From Cephalopachus bancanus (lineage: Eukaryota > Chordata > Mammalia > Primates > Tarsiidae): a stretch of 64,000 nt of DNA. Under the pieces are notes generated by a model that was not told the DNA's origin, searched no databases, and was given only the letters and a program-made list of their open reading frames with translations. Each line of letters opens with the position of its first letter. Within the stretch, counting starts at the first letter, position 1. Made by a program: the position numbers and the translations under genes. The stretch is taken from NCBI GenBank assembly GCA_027257055.1, contig JAPVLO010000054.1:3224001-3288000 (forward strand), written 5' to 3'. Positions 50,810 through 62,264 of this stretch are shown piece after piece.

Positions 50810-53239
50810 TACTTTAAAACTACATCTTCCTCCCAATATTATAAAATACTAGGTTTGGTCAGATTATTACTGCATGTTTACATTGTTATAACTATGTAAA
50901 TATTTTCATAACTAATCTGCAGTATATCACAAGTAACTGCCCTTTTCTAAGAGCATTTTCTAAGAGCATCTAAGAGCTGCTATTTTTGTATCCATTTCTG
51001 CTTTAGATAACTCATTTTTTTATGTACTTACTCCAGACTCTCCCCCAGGTATGTGAATCTCCTGTCAATGCAAGCATAGCTACTAGGTATGCGGTCAGCT
51101 TTACCTACATGAATCATTCCTAAGACACGGTTCCTGCTTCAGTCAGGATCAGGAGCTCTTGAAACTTGTTGCATCCCTGCCTGTCAGCCTGGGAACTCTT
51201 GTCACCTCACTCTTATTTTGGCTCACCTAAATCACACTTTTTAAAAACTCCTCCCACTTTTTTGGTTAAACACACCCTCCATTACCTTCCAGAGAAGGTA
51301 TATATAGTAGATGAAATTTTTGAGATGTAGGCTATCTGATATGTCTTCAGTCTATCACAGCAATCAGTGATGATTTTACTAGGTCCAGCATTCTATGTTG
51401 GGACATCATTTATACTTAAAATTTTGAAGACACTACTCAACTTTTTTTTTAGCAACATATAAAGTCATTCCGCTTCTTGATTCTTTGAATAGAAACCTAT
51501 TTCCCCTTGAGGCCTATCCAGTATTCTAAAATTTCATGATCAAATGCCATTATTAGTGGATCTAATCCATCACTACGTTGAGTTCTTAATGGGCCTTCAT
51601 GATCTGAAAACGATGTCCTTCAATTCTTAAATTTTACTTTAATGATCCTTCCCATGGATCTTCCCTCTTTCTCTTGGACTTATGAATCCTCTAATTTTCT
51701 AACTTTTTTTAACTTTCTAACTTTTTGTCATTGTTCAATGTTCTAGAGGATTTTTTCAATTCTATATCTTGAGTTTTTCACTTTGCTATGATATTCTTCA
51801 TTTCATTTCCAAGAGCTGATTTGTGCTCAGTGCATTCCCAAGAGCTGGTTTTGTGCGCTGCCCATTTTTCTTTCTCTGTTAGCAGTATCCTCTTCTTGTT
51901 CCCTTCATGCAATATGTTATCTTATCTCTCTAAAGTTATTAATGATAGATGATTCTTTTTAAAAAGTTTTTTCCATGTATAGTTTCTGCATTCTCCAAGT
52001 AGCTATATTCTATCCTCTGTGTGTGTTTCTCTTTTATTTTATAAGCTTTACTCAAATATCTTATGATTCTTGACTGCTGTTTATGTTTGAGTCATTGGAA
52101 ATGCTGATTAGAAGCTCTGTGCACATAGATAGGGCTTGTTAACAATGATCCTTTCCATAGGATGATCTACCTAGTGTGTTTCCTGGTGGAAGCTCAATGT
52201 CAAAATCTTAGAGTTTGTCTTTCACCCCTTCAGCTGGCCAATTTTCCTAGAACAGATGTTTTTAGACTCCTACTAATGGGGGAAAGAGCATGGAATCAGA
52301 TATTACAAAATGTTTAAGCTTTACTAAAATTGAGTAGTGGTTACATGGGTGTCTGGATAGGACAAAAGAAGAAACAGATTTCTAAATTCATTTCTAGAAT
52401 TCCATTTAATTCTGTTGTTTCAGGTTAAAGTTCACTGCCTTTAACTCCGCCCTGTTTTTCCAATCCTAGAGATCTTTTTTTTTTAATGTTACATATAAAA
52501 ACATCCAGTCTTCTACCAGAAAGGGGAAGGCACTATTGTCATGGTTTACAGGAATCAATTTGTCTCCACTCACGAGTGGACTGTTAAATTTTCAGAATTT
52601 GTCATGTTGATTGTAAAATACAGTTATTAGTAAAAAGTAAATTATATAAATATGCTATTAAATACATTTATATTAAAACAAAGGTAACAAATGCAAAAAA
52701 TTTTCATCACTTACAAGATATTACACCATTATCTATGCTTCTGCAATTATTCACATGTTGTATTTGTATGAAAGCAATGGTACATATAGGTGTGCTATTC
52801 CCATCCCTTCCCAACTCTGCATTCAGTGATGTTATGTCGGTAACTTGATGCTGGCCATGATGGTGGCAGTATTTACACCACCAAAATTGGCACACATTAC
52901 CAATCACAACTTTTTTTTTTCTTTTTTTGAGAACTGGTTGTTAAACATTTGCCAGCACATCATTGGGCAGATGCCCAATTTCTCAGAGTCAGGGAGAGGA
53001 TCTGATATTTTACAGATTTTTAAATGCAGTCTAACTGACACCAATTTGTCTCTTTTTAGCCTCTCATTTTCCCCAGATTCAGTGGTAACTAGTTCTCCTA
53101 CACCCTATACCTTCTGAAACAGCAATTTCATATACATATGAAGTGAGAGCTACACTTACTGACAGTCAATCATGGTTGTAACAGTTGTAGCAACCTTGAT
53201 AGTCTATCAACCAACCAGATATTAGTACTTCATTCAGTG
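50808..53239. other. Intron; diverged repeats not named
   Basis: A small tandem TTTTCTAAGAGCA duplication lies near 50944-50970. About 51540-52290 (GCAATATGTTATCTTATCTC, TCTCTAAAGTTATTAATGATAG, TTTCTCTTTTATTTTATAAGC) resembles an ancient LINE-type repeat that I cannot assign. About 52680-52960 (GGTGGCAGTATTTACACCACC, CTGGTTGTTAAACATTTGCC) also looks like an old interspersed repeat. Confidence 0.4.
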
Positions 53240-53335
53240 TGACATATTGGACAAATTGTAGGACTGAAAAAAATGCAGGAGATTCAGCAGTGAACAAAAC
53301 AGGTGATGGATATCTCATGGAACTTACACTTGAGT
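53240..53335 (-). repeat. L2 LINE 3' fragment
   Basis: AGATTCAGCAGTGAACAAAAC and TCTCATGGAACTTACACTTG are the antisense of the L2 end. Confidence 0.65.
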
Positions 53336-53439
53336 GGCTGAGTGTGGTTTCTTAAATCAGTGCTGTATTCAAAACATTAGATATTTTTCAAGTTTTCCAG
53401 AATAATTCCTTACAAATTTCAAGGGTTATGGCACCCATT

Positions 53440-53625
53440 TCAAGGCTAGACTTCACAATTTCTATTTTCACCTTCCTAATGCCTCCTGTTTTCTTAACCA
53501 ATTAAATATATTAAGAGATATTTTAAAATTCACAGAACTTAAAGTAAAATTTTCTTGTTAAAAGAGCCCATGATAAAACTAACACAATAAATGAAATTAC
53601 ACTCACAGCAAGGTGTATGATCAGA
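53440..53625 (+). repeat. Local duplication, copy A
   Basis: Shares TATTTTCACCTTC, AACACAATAAATGAAATTA and CTCACAGCAAG(G/A)TGTATG, in the same order and spacing, with copy B about 571 bases downstream. Confidence 0.85.
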
Positions 53626-53984
53626 AAAATGTTAGCACACTGGGGACAATGAGAACATCCTACAAGTTTCTAAAGAGAAGAATGCATTCTAGTGACACTC
53701 TATTAGAAGTGTCTGGAAGAGTCCCTGGTACATAATGGGCACATACATGTTTTAAATATAAATTCTACACTAACTTTATTACACAGAGTCTTGGGTCAAA
53801 AACTATCTTAATATGGGTCATCTGTCTATTACTAAACTATTTCCCTCTGGTCAGGTATTTTGGATTAGAAACACATTTTCCCCAGAGGGAAATTACAATC
53901 CCAAGAGAGTTCACAAACACCTCCTTAAACTAGAGAAACAAATGCCACACTTTTGCAATGCTAGTTATGGAAATGGAGGCACTC

Positions 53985-54020
53985 GCACGTGTGTGTGTAT
54001 GTGTGTGTGTGTATGTGTTT
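53985..54020. repeat. Short imperfect TG repeat
   Basis: GTGTGTGTATGTGTGTG-type sequence just before duplication copy B. Confidence 0.9.
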
Positions 54021-54024
54021 ATTT

Positions 54025-54197
54025 TGAATGCTATTTTCACCTTCTTAACACCTCCTAATCAAACTTCTTATGCAAACATGTTAAGAATTTTATTTTTAAT
54101 CACAGAACTGAAGGCATAAATTTTCTTAGTGAAAGAGTCTATGATAAGCCTAACACAATAAATGAAATTATACTCACAGCAAGATGTATGGCCAAAA
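54025..54197 (+). repeat. Local duplication, copy B
   Basis: Direct-orientation partner of 53440-53625. It is diverged by substitutions and small indels and is followed by a 13-bp A run. Similarity is lost to the right of the A run. Confidence 0.85.
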
Positions 54198-54399
54198 AAA
54201 AAAAAAGTACATTCGGAACAAAGGCAAAGCCAATTTAATATAGCCACCTAAGACCATGAAAAATTATAGAATGGGTGCTTTTTCCTACCATGCAATGTGC
54301 AAAAAGAACTTCTCCAGTTATTTCCCCATTCTTGACCTTCAGCCCTGGGTGACCTATTTTGGAAGGAGGATTCATGTTGGTGTGAGACGCATTTATGGG

Positions 54400-54740
54400 A
54401 TAAGCCTTGGAGAAGGGCCCCTTTGGTTGGGGTCCTCAGATGCAGACACAGAGACAAGGACTCCTGTGCAAGAAATTTATTAAAGTGCTCTCAGAAAAAG
54501 AAGCCAAGCAACATGCAACTCAGGCAAAGTTCCATAGAATGTGCTTCACAGCACACAAACAGGGACTCCAGAGGAAGAATTGCATTTCTCTGAGGCAAGG
54601 GAGCCAGGCTTTTATGCTCCCACATCTGTCAGTCATGGCAAGATTAGCCCTGGGGTGATGGAATCTCCTAGACCCTTTCAGCTGTCTCTTGAACCAGAAA
54701 AACAGTCAGTAGCACCAAGGAAGTTCTTTAAGGGCAGCAA
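54400..54740 (-). repeat. Unnamed interspersed repeat candidate
   Basis: GTGCAAGAAATTTATTAAAG, ACAGGGACTCCAGAGGAAG, GGGAGCCAGGCTTTTATGC and GGGGTGATGGAATCTCCTAG read like the antisense of a repeat with a terminal TTTAATAAAT signal. Its first part resembles 27985-28040. The open frames at 54256-54959 on both strands cross it and overlap each other. Confidence 0.45.
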
Positions 54741-54832
54741 ATGCCAGTCATAAGAAACACAAGTGGATTTAAAATAGGGAAAGGTATGCAGAGATTGCAT
54801 ACAGGAAGTAAAAGGATCTGGGTGGAGCACAG

Positions 54833-57045
54833 GAGTGTCCTTTTGCAGATGACATGATTCTATACTGTGAAAACCCAAGAGAATCTGTAAAAAACCTCTT
54901 TGCACTAATATAAGACTTTGGCAAAGTCTCAGGGTATAAAATAAATGTGCAAAAGACAATCACATTTCTATATATCAATAATAAATAAACTGAAACCCAA
55001 ATAACAAGCACAATACCATTCACAATAGCCACACACACAAAAAGAAATACCTTGGGATGTTCCTAACCAGAGACCTGAAAGACCTTTACAATGAAAACTA
55101 CAAAACACTGCTCAAAGAAATCAAAGATGACACAAACAAGTGGAAAAATATTCCATGCTCATGGGTTGGAAGAATCAACCTTGTTAAGATGTCCATTCTA
55201 CCTAAGGCAATCTACAGATTTAATGCAATACCCACCAAATTATCAGCAACATTCTTCTCAGAATTGTCTAGAAAAAACAATACAGGAATTCATATGGAAA
55301 CATAAATGACCATGAATAGCTAAAACAATTCTCAGCATAAAACAAAAAGCAGGAGGTATCACACTCCCAGACTTTAAACTTTATTATAAAGTTACAATAA
55401 CCAAAACAGCTTGGTATTAGTACAAGAACAGGCATATAGACCAATGGAATAGAATTGAGATTCCAGAAGCAACACCTCAATTTCTCAACCAACTCATCTT
55501 TGACAAAGCCTCCACCATCAACCACTGGGGAGAGGAGAACCTAGTCAGTAAATGGTACTGGGAAAACTTCTGACCACATACAGAAGATTGAAACAGGATC
55601 CCTACTTATCTCTATACACAAAAATCAACTCTAAATGGATCAGAGACTTAAATGTAAAACCTCAAACTATAAGAACCTTAGAAAATTCAGGAGACACTCT
55701 TATGGAAATTGGAACTGGCAATCAATTCCTGATCAGAGCCCCAAGTGCCCATGCCATAAGAGATAAGATAGACAAGTGGGACCTCATCAAACTGATAGAC
55801 TTCTGCAAAGCCAAAGAAACCATCAAGAGAGCAAAGAAACAGCCCACAGACTGGGAAAAAATATTTTCCGACCCTGTCTCTGACACAGGCCTAACATCTA
55901 GGATCTACAAAGAACTCAAATGTGCTGAAAAGAAAAAAACAAACAACCCCATTACAAATTGGGCAAAAGATATGAATAGATAGTTCTCAAAAGAAGACAT
56001 ATGAGCAGCCAACAGATACATGAAAAAATGCTCAGCCTCACTAGTCATCAAAGAAATAAAAATTTAAACTACACTGAAATACCACCAAACTCCAGTCAGA
56101 ATGGCCATCATCAATAACTCAAAAATAACAGATTCTGGAGAGGATGTGGTGAAAAGGGAACACTTCTACACTGTTGGTGGGAGTGTAAACTAGTACAACC
56201 TCTGTGGGAAACAGTGTGGTGATTCCTAAAAGTTCTAAAAATCAACCTTCCATATGACCCCACAATCCCCCTACTGGGAATATACCCAGAAGAACTCAAA
56301 TCACTCTATAAAAAAGATACCTGCACACGTATGTTTATTGCAGCATTGTTCACAACAGCAAGAACATGGAACCAGCCGTGCTGTTCATCAAAAGAGGACT
56401 GGATTAAAAAAATGTGGTACATATACACAATGGAATATTACACAGCCATAAAGAAGAACAAAATCATGAACTTCACAGGAACCTGAATGAACTTAGAGTC
56501 TATAATACTGAGTGATCTTTCACAGAAACAAAGAACTTGAGGTAAATGGATTGCCTGAGCCCGCGGGTTCAAGACCCGCCTGGGCAACTTGGTGAGTCCT
56601 CATCTCTACAGTAAATCAAAAAAAATTAGCTGGGCATGGTAGTGCGTGCCTATAGTTCCAGCTACTTGGAAGGCTGAGGTGGAAGGATCGTCGGAGCCCA
56701 ACAGGTCAAGGCTGCTGTGGCCAGGAGCAGCCACTGCCTTCCAGCCTGGGCGACAGAGTAAGACTCCAACTCAAAAAAAACCCCAAAAAACAAAGAACTG
56801 AGTATCACATGTTCTCACTCATAAGTGGACCTTGAATGACTATCATAATACTATAATAAAAGGATTGACAGTAGCAGGAAACTGCGGTGGTGTGGGGCGG
56901 TTGGGAGGTGGGATTGGCAGTAGTGGGGAAACTGCCTGGGGAAGGGAGGCCTACCTCATCAACAAAGGTACCTGCACAGTGAATATGTGTATACCTAACC
57001 CTGAATTGTACCCCACAATTTTAAAATAAAAAAGTTAAAGGTGAA
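54833..57045 (+). mobile_element. Younger L1, 5'-truncated, with dead ORF2
   Basis: It starts inside the reverse-transcriptase domain: the catalytic FADD motif (TTTGCAGATGAC) is at 54842-54853. ORF2 continues with stops and frameshifts; the longest intact piece (55552-55983) includes [15 protein letters not shown] and [20 protein letters not shown]. The 3' UTR has GTTCTCACTCATAAGTGG, ACCCTGAATTGTACCCC and an AAAATAAAA tail. An Alu interrupts it at 56538-56787. It cannot encode a working protein. Confidence 0.9.
56538..56787 (+). mobile_element. Young-type Alu, 5'-truncated, inside the L1 tail
   Basis: It begins within the left arm (GAGGTAAATGGATTGCCTGAG) and ends CTCCAACTC plus an A8-CCCC-A6 tail. 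A perfect 12-bp duplication, AAACAAAGAACT, flanks it at 56526-56537 and 56788-56799. The L1 sequence continues without loss on both sides. Confidence 0.94.
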
Positions 57046-57464
57046 TTTTTTTTAAAAAAAAGTTGTAAAGAACCTTTCATGGGCAACTTGGCAATTTCCA
57101 GAAGCTGAGAATCTAAGGGTTTGTTGATTTATTTTCCCCTAGAAGCTCTCAAAAGGTAGGAATCCTTCCTAAACATATAGTGATACCTTGTTTTACAAAA
57201 GTATCACTGCTTCTCAAAAATGGCTGAAACAGGCCCACATTTTCTCATTCTGCACCCTTCCACCATGTTCAATCTTTAAGAGCAGTATCAGCACCAAATC
57301 ACTTGGCTTTCATTCTAGCCCACCTTTCCTCGCCTGCACTAGGGTTGGCTTGTCTGTCCTTCCGCTGTCAACCCAATCCATGGTCTCTCCTGTTCAGGAC
57401 CACAAGAGCACTGGAAAGGGGAAGAAATGAGGAAATGGAAAAGCTTCCCTATAGGTTCTCATTT
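57046..57464. other. Intron without recognised elements
   Basis: Unassigned. The 80- and 69-codon frames at 57188 and 57303 are not recognisable proteins. Confidence 0.45.
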
Positions 57465-57600
57465 AAACCTGTCAACTACCCTCTGAGATCAGTACTACAC
57501 ACATTGGGATAGATATGGAAACTGAAGCACAGAGAAGTAACTTGCTCAAGAATATGCAACTAGAAAGTGGGAGAGCCTGAATTCAAAATAGCTGACTTCA
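57465..57600 (-). repeat. MIR fragment
   Basis: Antisense: GGAAACTGAAGCACAGAGAAG, AACTTGCTCAAGAATATGC and GGGAGAGCCTGAATTCAAA. Confidence 0.75.
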
Positions 57601-57621
57601 GGAGCCCTGCTATGCATACCC

Positions 57622-57654
57622 CCACAGTATGCATAGCCACTATGCATACTGTGG
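57622..57654. repeat. Perfect 14-bp inverted repeat (hairpin)
   Basis: Arm CCACAGTATGCATA (57622-57635), 5-base loop GCCAC, arm TATGCATACTGTGG (57641-57654). GGAGCC (57601) and GGCTCC (57653) lie outside as a second inverted pair. TATGCATAC also occurs at 57611. Confidence 0.95.
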
Positions 57655-57815
57655 CTCCCAACAATCTCTGAGATGGGTATTATTAGTGATGTTTGGCAAA
57701 AGAAGAAATTATTGTCAGGCAGACTAATGATAATTCACCCATGTTCACATAACCAATAAGGTATGTGAGAACTAGAATGCAGGTCAGAGGACCCCAAAGT
57801 TCATGCTCTCCCATG
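57655..57815 (-). repeat. MIR fragment
   Basis: Antisense: GAGATGGGTATTATTAGTG, CCCATGTTCACATAACCAA and ACTAGAATGCAGGTCAGAGG. Confidence 0.65.
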
Positions 57816-58581
57816 AGAAGAAAGTTGGCTTTTTCCTAGCTGACTTGGGGTAAAGGAGACCAAGAAGAGATAGCCTAAGACCCCCATTTCTCAGAACTTG
57901 TGCCAGCATCTAAAAAGAATTAAAGCATTGAAAGTTAAGAGATAAAAAGCTCTCAGGAAGAATATGGTGGTCTTTGTCTCTTCCTGCCCGTGGACCTTCC
58001 AGAAGGTTGAGTGCACAGCTCATCTCAAATTTCTGTGTCCACCAGGATGGTCTGAATCAAAATTCCTGGGAGATGAGCTGCTGTGAAGGAGGGTAGGCAC
58101 TTCAATGCTTTAGGAGAAGAAAGAGAACTTTGAACAGAGAGCAAAACCCTGCATAAAGGAGATGAAAGGCAGGAGTCCCAGGAAGTTGGGTTGAGAATCA
58201 TTCTGCCAGGTAATCATAGATTCTCTGACATTACCAACCCTAAGATGCAGGAGAAAAAAGGACGAGATTGCAGTCTGCATGGTTTCCTTCAGCACAGATC
58301 CTTGACCCAGGAAAGTCACTACTGACATGGTCAGCTAGCATTGTGTGTATCCAAGTCAGGATGTGAGCCAATCAGAACAGACACTAGGGAACAGGCCACC
58401 CAGCATATAGCAACAGCTGAAAAATCTCTCCAGGTTGAGGACTCACCTTAGGGGAAGACCTACTAAAGGTACTAGAGGGACAAGTTATTAAAAAAAACCC
58501 AGAGTAAGTAGTCCAAACTAGAATGGAGGAGGTGGGGCAGAATCCTAGCCCTACAGGATTAGTTTGCCAAACAAGCTAATG
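57816..58581. other. Intron without recognised elements
   Basis: Unassigned, higher in GC than the surroundings. The 72-codon minus-strand frame at 58110 has no family features. Confidence 0.5.
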
Positions 58582-58755
58582 CACTGCTGACATTTTGGGA
58601 CAGATAATTCCTTGTTGTGACAACTGTCCTGTGCATTGTAGGATATTTAGCAGAATCCCTTGTGTATACCCTTCCCCCAGTTGTGACAAGTGAAATAGCA
58701 CCAGGTGTTGCCAAATGCCCTTTGATGGGGCAAAGTCACTCCCAGTTGAAAGTAC
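58582..58755. mobile_element. MER5-type hAT DNA transposon fossil
   Basis: CTGACATTTTGGGACAGATAA, CTGTCCTGTGCATTGTAGG, AGTTGTGACAAGTG and TGTTGCCAAATGCCC are MER5 landmarks. The 60-codon frame at 58617 is derived from it. Confidence 0.88.
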
Positions 58756-58789
58756 ACCACCAAGTTAGTGGAATGATGAGGAGACCTAG

Positions 58790-59002
58790 CATCTGCTGAT
58801 GTGCTTTCTATTTGCCAGGGACTGTTCTAATGTTTTCAAAGTATGATCTTATATAATTCTCCTAACAGAGATCTAAAACACACACTATTATTATTCCTGT
58901 TTTCTAGTTGGAGGACATAAGACACAGAGTTGTGAAGCATCTTGCCCAGAGTACTACAGTATTTAATTGACAGACCTGAGAGTCCAACTGAGGGACTGTT
59001 TT
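58790..59002 (-). repeat. MIR fragment
   Basis: Antisense: TATTTGCCAGGGACTGTTC, GATCTTATATAATTCTCC, ATTATTATTCCTGTTTTC, CATAAGACACAGAGTTGTG. Confidence 0.78.
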
Positions 59003-59016
59003 CAGAGACCACACAC

Positions 59017-59858
59017 TTTTTCTCCTCCTCTTTTCTTTTAAAGATGTGGGGTACAATTCAGGGTTAGGTGCATAAGTGTTCGTCATACAGGTAAAGTTTG
59101 GGTACACTTACTGATGTTATGTGCCTCCACCTCCCTTCCCCAGCAGTGTCCCACTATTATCAATGTCTTTCTTACAGTATTATGATAAAGGTTCAGGGTC
59201 TGCTTATGAGTGAGAACATGCGGTACTCAGTTCTTTGTTTCTGTGAGAGATCACTGAGTATTATAGACTGTAATTCCATCTAAGTTGCTGCGAAGTTTAA
59301 AATTGTGTTTTTCTTCTTGGCTGCATAATATTCTATCATGTAAATGTACCACATTCTCTTTATTCAATTCACTTTCGGTGGCCATAATGGTTGGTTCCAT
59401 GTTTTTGTTATTGTGAATAATGCTGCAATAAACAAGCATGTACAGGTATCTTTTTGTGTAGAGTGATTTGAGTTCCTCCAGGTATATCCCCAGAAGGGGG
59501 ATTGTTGGGTCATATGGAAGGTCTATTTTTAGATCTTTCGTGCTGACCACATGCAGGAGATCGAAACAGGACCCCTACCTATCACCATATACAAAAATTA
59601 ACTCTAAATGGATCAAAGACCTAAATTTAATACCTCAAACTATAAGAATCCTAGGAGAAAACGTAGGAAAAACCCTTATGGAAACGGGAATAAGCAACCA
59701 ATTCCTGATCAACTCTCTAAAAGCAAATGCCATAAAAAGTAATATAGACAAATGGAAGCTCATCAAACTGAAAGCTTCTGCAAAGCAAAAGAAACCATCA
59801 AGAGAGTGGGGAGACAGCCCCCAGAATGGGTAAACATATTTGCCAACTGTAAATCTGA
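59017..59858 (-). mobile_element. 5'-inverted (twin-primed) L1 with 14-bp target duplication
   Basis: From 59017 to about 59545 the sequence is antisense L1: a T-rich start, GTACAATTCAGGGTTAGG, TGAGTGAGAACATGCGG, CATAATATTCTATC and CCAGAAGGGGGATTG. From about 59548 to 59858 it is sense ORF2 (GACCACATGCAGGAGATC, then [13 protein letters not shown]). The two parts face away from each other. A perfect 14-bp duplication, CAGAGACCACACAC, lies at 59003-59016 and 59859-59872. This proves a single insertion event with 5' inversion on the minus strand. Confidence 0.95.
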
Positions 59859-59879
59859 CAGAGACCACACACCTACCCA

Positions 59880-60025
59880 GGACACTCTGCTGCCTCCCAT
59901 GTTATAGATGAGAAATCCGAGGCACAGAGGTCAAGGACACCGTGCTTGGCGAAATTCAAATTTGAACTCAAGAGTCCTCTGGCTCCAGAGCCCAAGCATT
60001 AAACCACTGTGCTCTGCCGATTCTC
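59880..60025 (-). repeat. MIR fragment
   Basis: Antisense: GTTATAGATGAGAAATCCGAGG, CAAATTTGAACTCAAGAG, TCCAGAGCCCAAGCATTAAACC. Confidence 0.78.
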
Positions 60026-61394
60026 CAGTATCTGTGAGAGTGGGACCAGGAGGAATGCTGATTGGACTGCTGACCTAAGAATTATTCAGTATCCGAGCAC
60101 AGGCTCAGTCTTCAGTCTGTGGACAAGCACAGTGTGAGGGCTAAATTCTATTTTCAGTGATTAGATAAATGGGGGCTAAGGAATTAAGAACTCATTCCAT
60201 AGAGAAGTGAATCTACTTAAAATCCTCATCTTTCCTCTTTTACCTTTCTTTTCTTTGTCTTTCCCTCCAATTCTACCTCTCTCAAGTTGCTGTGCTTTAA
60301 TTTGCATTTACCTTTTTAAAATGTCGGCTAAAATTATTAAAGTAATGCACTGCCTATTTCTCATCCTTATTTAATTATATCACACACATATCCTTCACAG
60401 AAGTACATACACATCCAGGACCAAACAAAGCATAAAAGCCCCACAATTCAAAGCATTATATTTATCTCTGAAAAAAATAAAAGAAAAAATAATATATCTA
60501 AAGTTTTACAGATCCTCTTGGTCTGCCAAATGTCCTCAATTTCTTTTTTCTGAATCTTTTACCTTCAATAAAATGAAGAATCCTGTTTCTGCTTTAAATG
60601 TGAATTTCTCTAGGATTCTTCAAACCCTTGATTTAGAAAAAAATTTATACCTACAAATTTTGCTGGGAAGGCGTGTAAATCTGTTAAGTGCTCAAGTAGA
60701 CAGCAAGGTAATTTGCTTTGAGTCAGAACGCGATTCCCTGAGTATTGAGTAGCTCATTGCTCCAATACTCAAATTTGTCTAAAAGCAGCAGACCTGGGAA
60801 CGCTGGTTAGCTGTTATCAAAGAATTCCCTTGAAATAGCACTGAAAATAGTTGAAATTGCAGTTAACTATAAGGTTTTCCCAAGTGAATAAGGCAAAAAA
60901 TAAGACTGGGGCTATTAATTTTAAATGAAATTGCTTATTTTACTCTTGAAGACAACTAAGAAATAGGGAATTACAATACAATCTAGCTGTGCCCAAGTAA
61001 ATAAATCCACCGGCTTGAACCCAGGAAAGTGTGCGTTATCAGCATTTAGGTATTTGATGACAAAAATACAGACAGCCCACCATTCAGCCAAAACATTTTG
61101 GAAGCTGATATAGGAGACATAAACTATAAGAAAATTGCCTTTATATCAGCAACTACCATGATTTCTGAGAACAATAATTTAGAAACACCAAGAAACTAGA
61201 AGTTAGGATGGAAAATGAGAGAACACAGAAGTTATTGAGAGACTGGGTTCTGGGCTGTGCCTCTTAGTAGTGTTGCTTCTGTAGACCACAACTCTCTACA
61301 CCACTTTATCATCAACTGTATAGTGAAGGGGGTGTACTTAGGACCTCTAGGGCCTTTTTTTATCACTAACATGTAATTTTAAGGCACAGAGTTC
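60026..61394. other. Repeat-free intron stretch
   Basis: About 1.4 kb without any repeat I recognise, with complex A+T-rich sequence (TTTAATTTGCATTTACC near 60298). It is a candidate for conserved non-coding sequence, but only an alignment could show this. Confidence 0.45.
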
Positions 61395-61570
61395 TGTAAT
61401 GAAAAGAATAAGGGGTTTGGATTCAGCTAGACATGGCTTCAATTTCAGATGCCATTTGTATATTTGTATAGCACTATAATTTTGATCAAGTTGTTTAATA
61501 TCTCTGAGCTTCAAGTACCTCAAATGTTAATTGTGGAATAATATAGTTTGCAAAGATGAAAAAACTGGAA
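61395..61570 (+). repeat. MIR fragment
   Basis: GGATTCAGCTAGACATGGC, ATCAAGTTGTTTAATATCTC and GAGCTTCAAGTACCTCAAATG follow MIR order. Confidence 0.68.
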
Positions 61571-62264
61571 ATATAAATGTTATTTCTTCTTATTGTCTAT
61601 AAAGCCCATAAACCCATATGCGTAAAATCAAAATCAAAACTCTAAAACTCAGTCTTGTAAGTTTGCAGAAAACTCACTCAATCACCAAAACTTGACCTGA
61701 ATGGATCACAAGGCTTTCTGTAGCTTTTCTCTTCCCTATGTAGGTAAATATTCATATATTTTTTTCTGAAGAAATGCAGATATGTTTATGGACTACGGCC
61801 CTAGACCCCCCAAAGGTTGTTATAAAATCCCTTCTTGGTGAGTCTTTCAATAATATGAAGAAAGAAATGTGGATTCTAAAGCACACTGGAACCCACAGAT
61901 TTCAGGCAAGAATTTTAAACCTATGTTACAGATTTTTATTGCTTAACATGTTTTCATTTTTCAAATTTCTTTTATTTTTATCTCAAACCCAAGCATAGCC
62001 CCTTCAATAAATAATTTGTACAAAATTAAAACATGACAATCATTGATATATTCTATTTTGTTTTCTAATTGCTAATACTAAGCTTTGATACTGTGTCTCA
62101 ATTGTTATATTCACATACACCCATGCCCAGACTCAGTGCAAAGAACTCTTAGAAGCTGAGAACTACAAGAACAATTAAAAGGAAAAGAGTAGGGAAAAAT
62201 TATATATATATTTCTATGCCCTAGATACTCGATATCTCTCTATACATATGTATTTTGAATTTAA
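61571..62264. other. Intron without recognised elements
   Basis: Unassigned. The 74-codon frame at 61774 has no family resemblance. Confidence 0.45.

Noticed and set aside
50595..50899. Cys/Val or Thr/His repeat peptides
   Set aside because: They are translations of the GC/AC simple repeat.
54256..54959. Cluster of overlapping frames on both strands
   Set aside because: They overlap each other in several frames across a repeat candidate and the start of an L1, with no domain.
55552..55983. 143-codon frame as a functional gene
   Set aside because: It is a surviving piece of a dead L1 ORF2, with stops on both sides.
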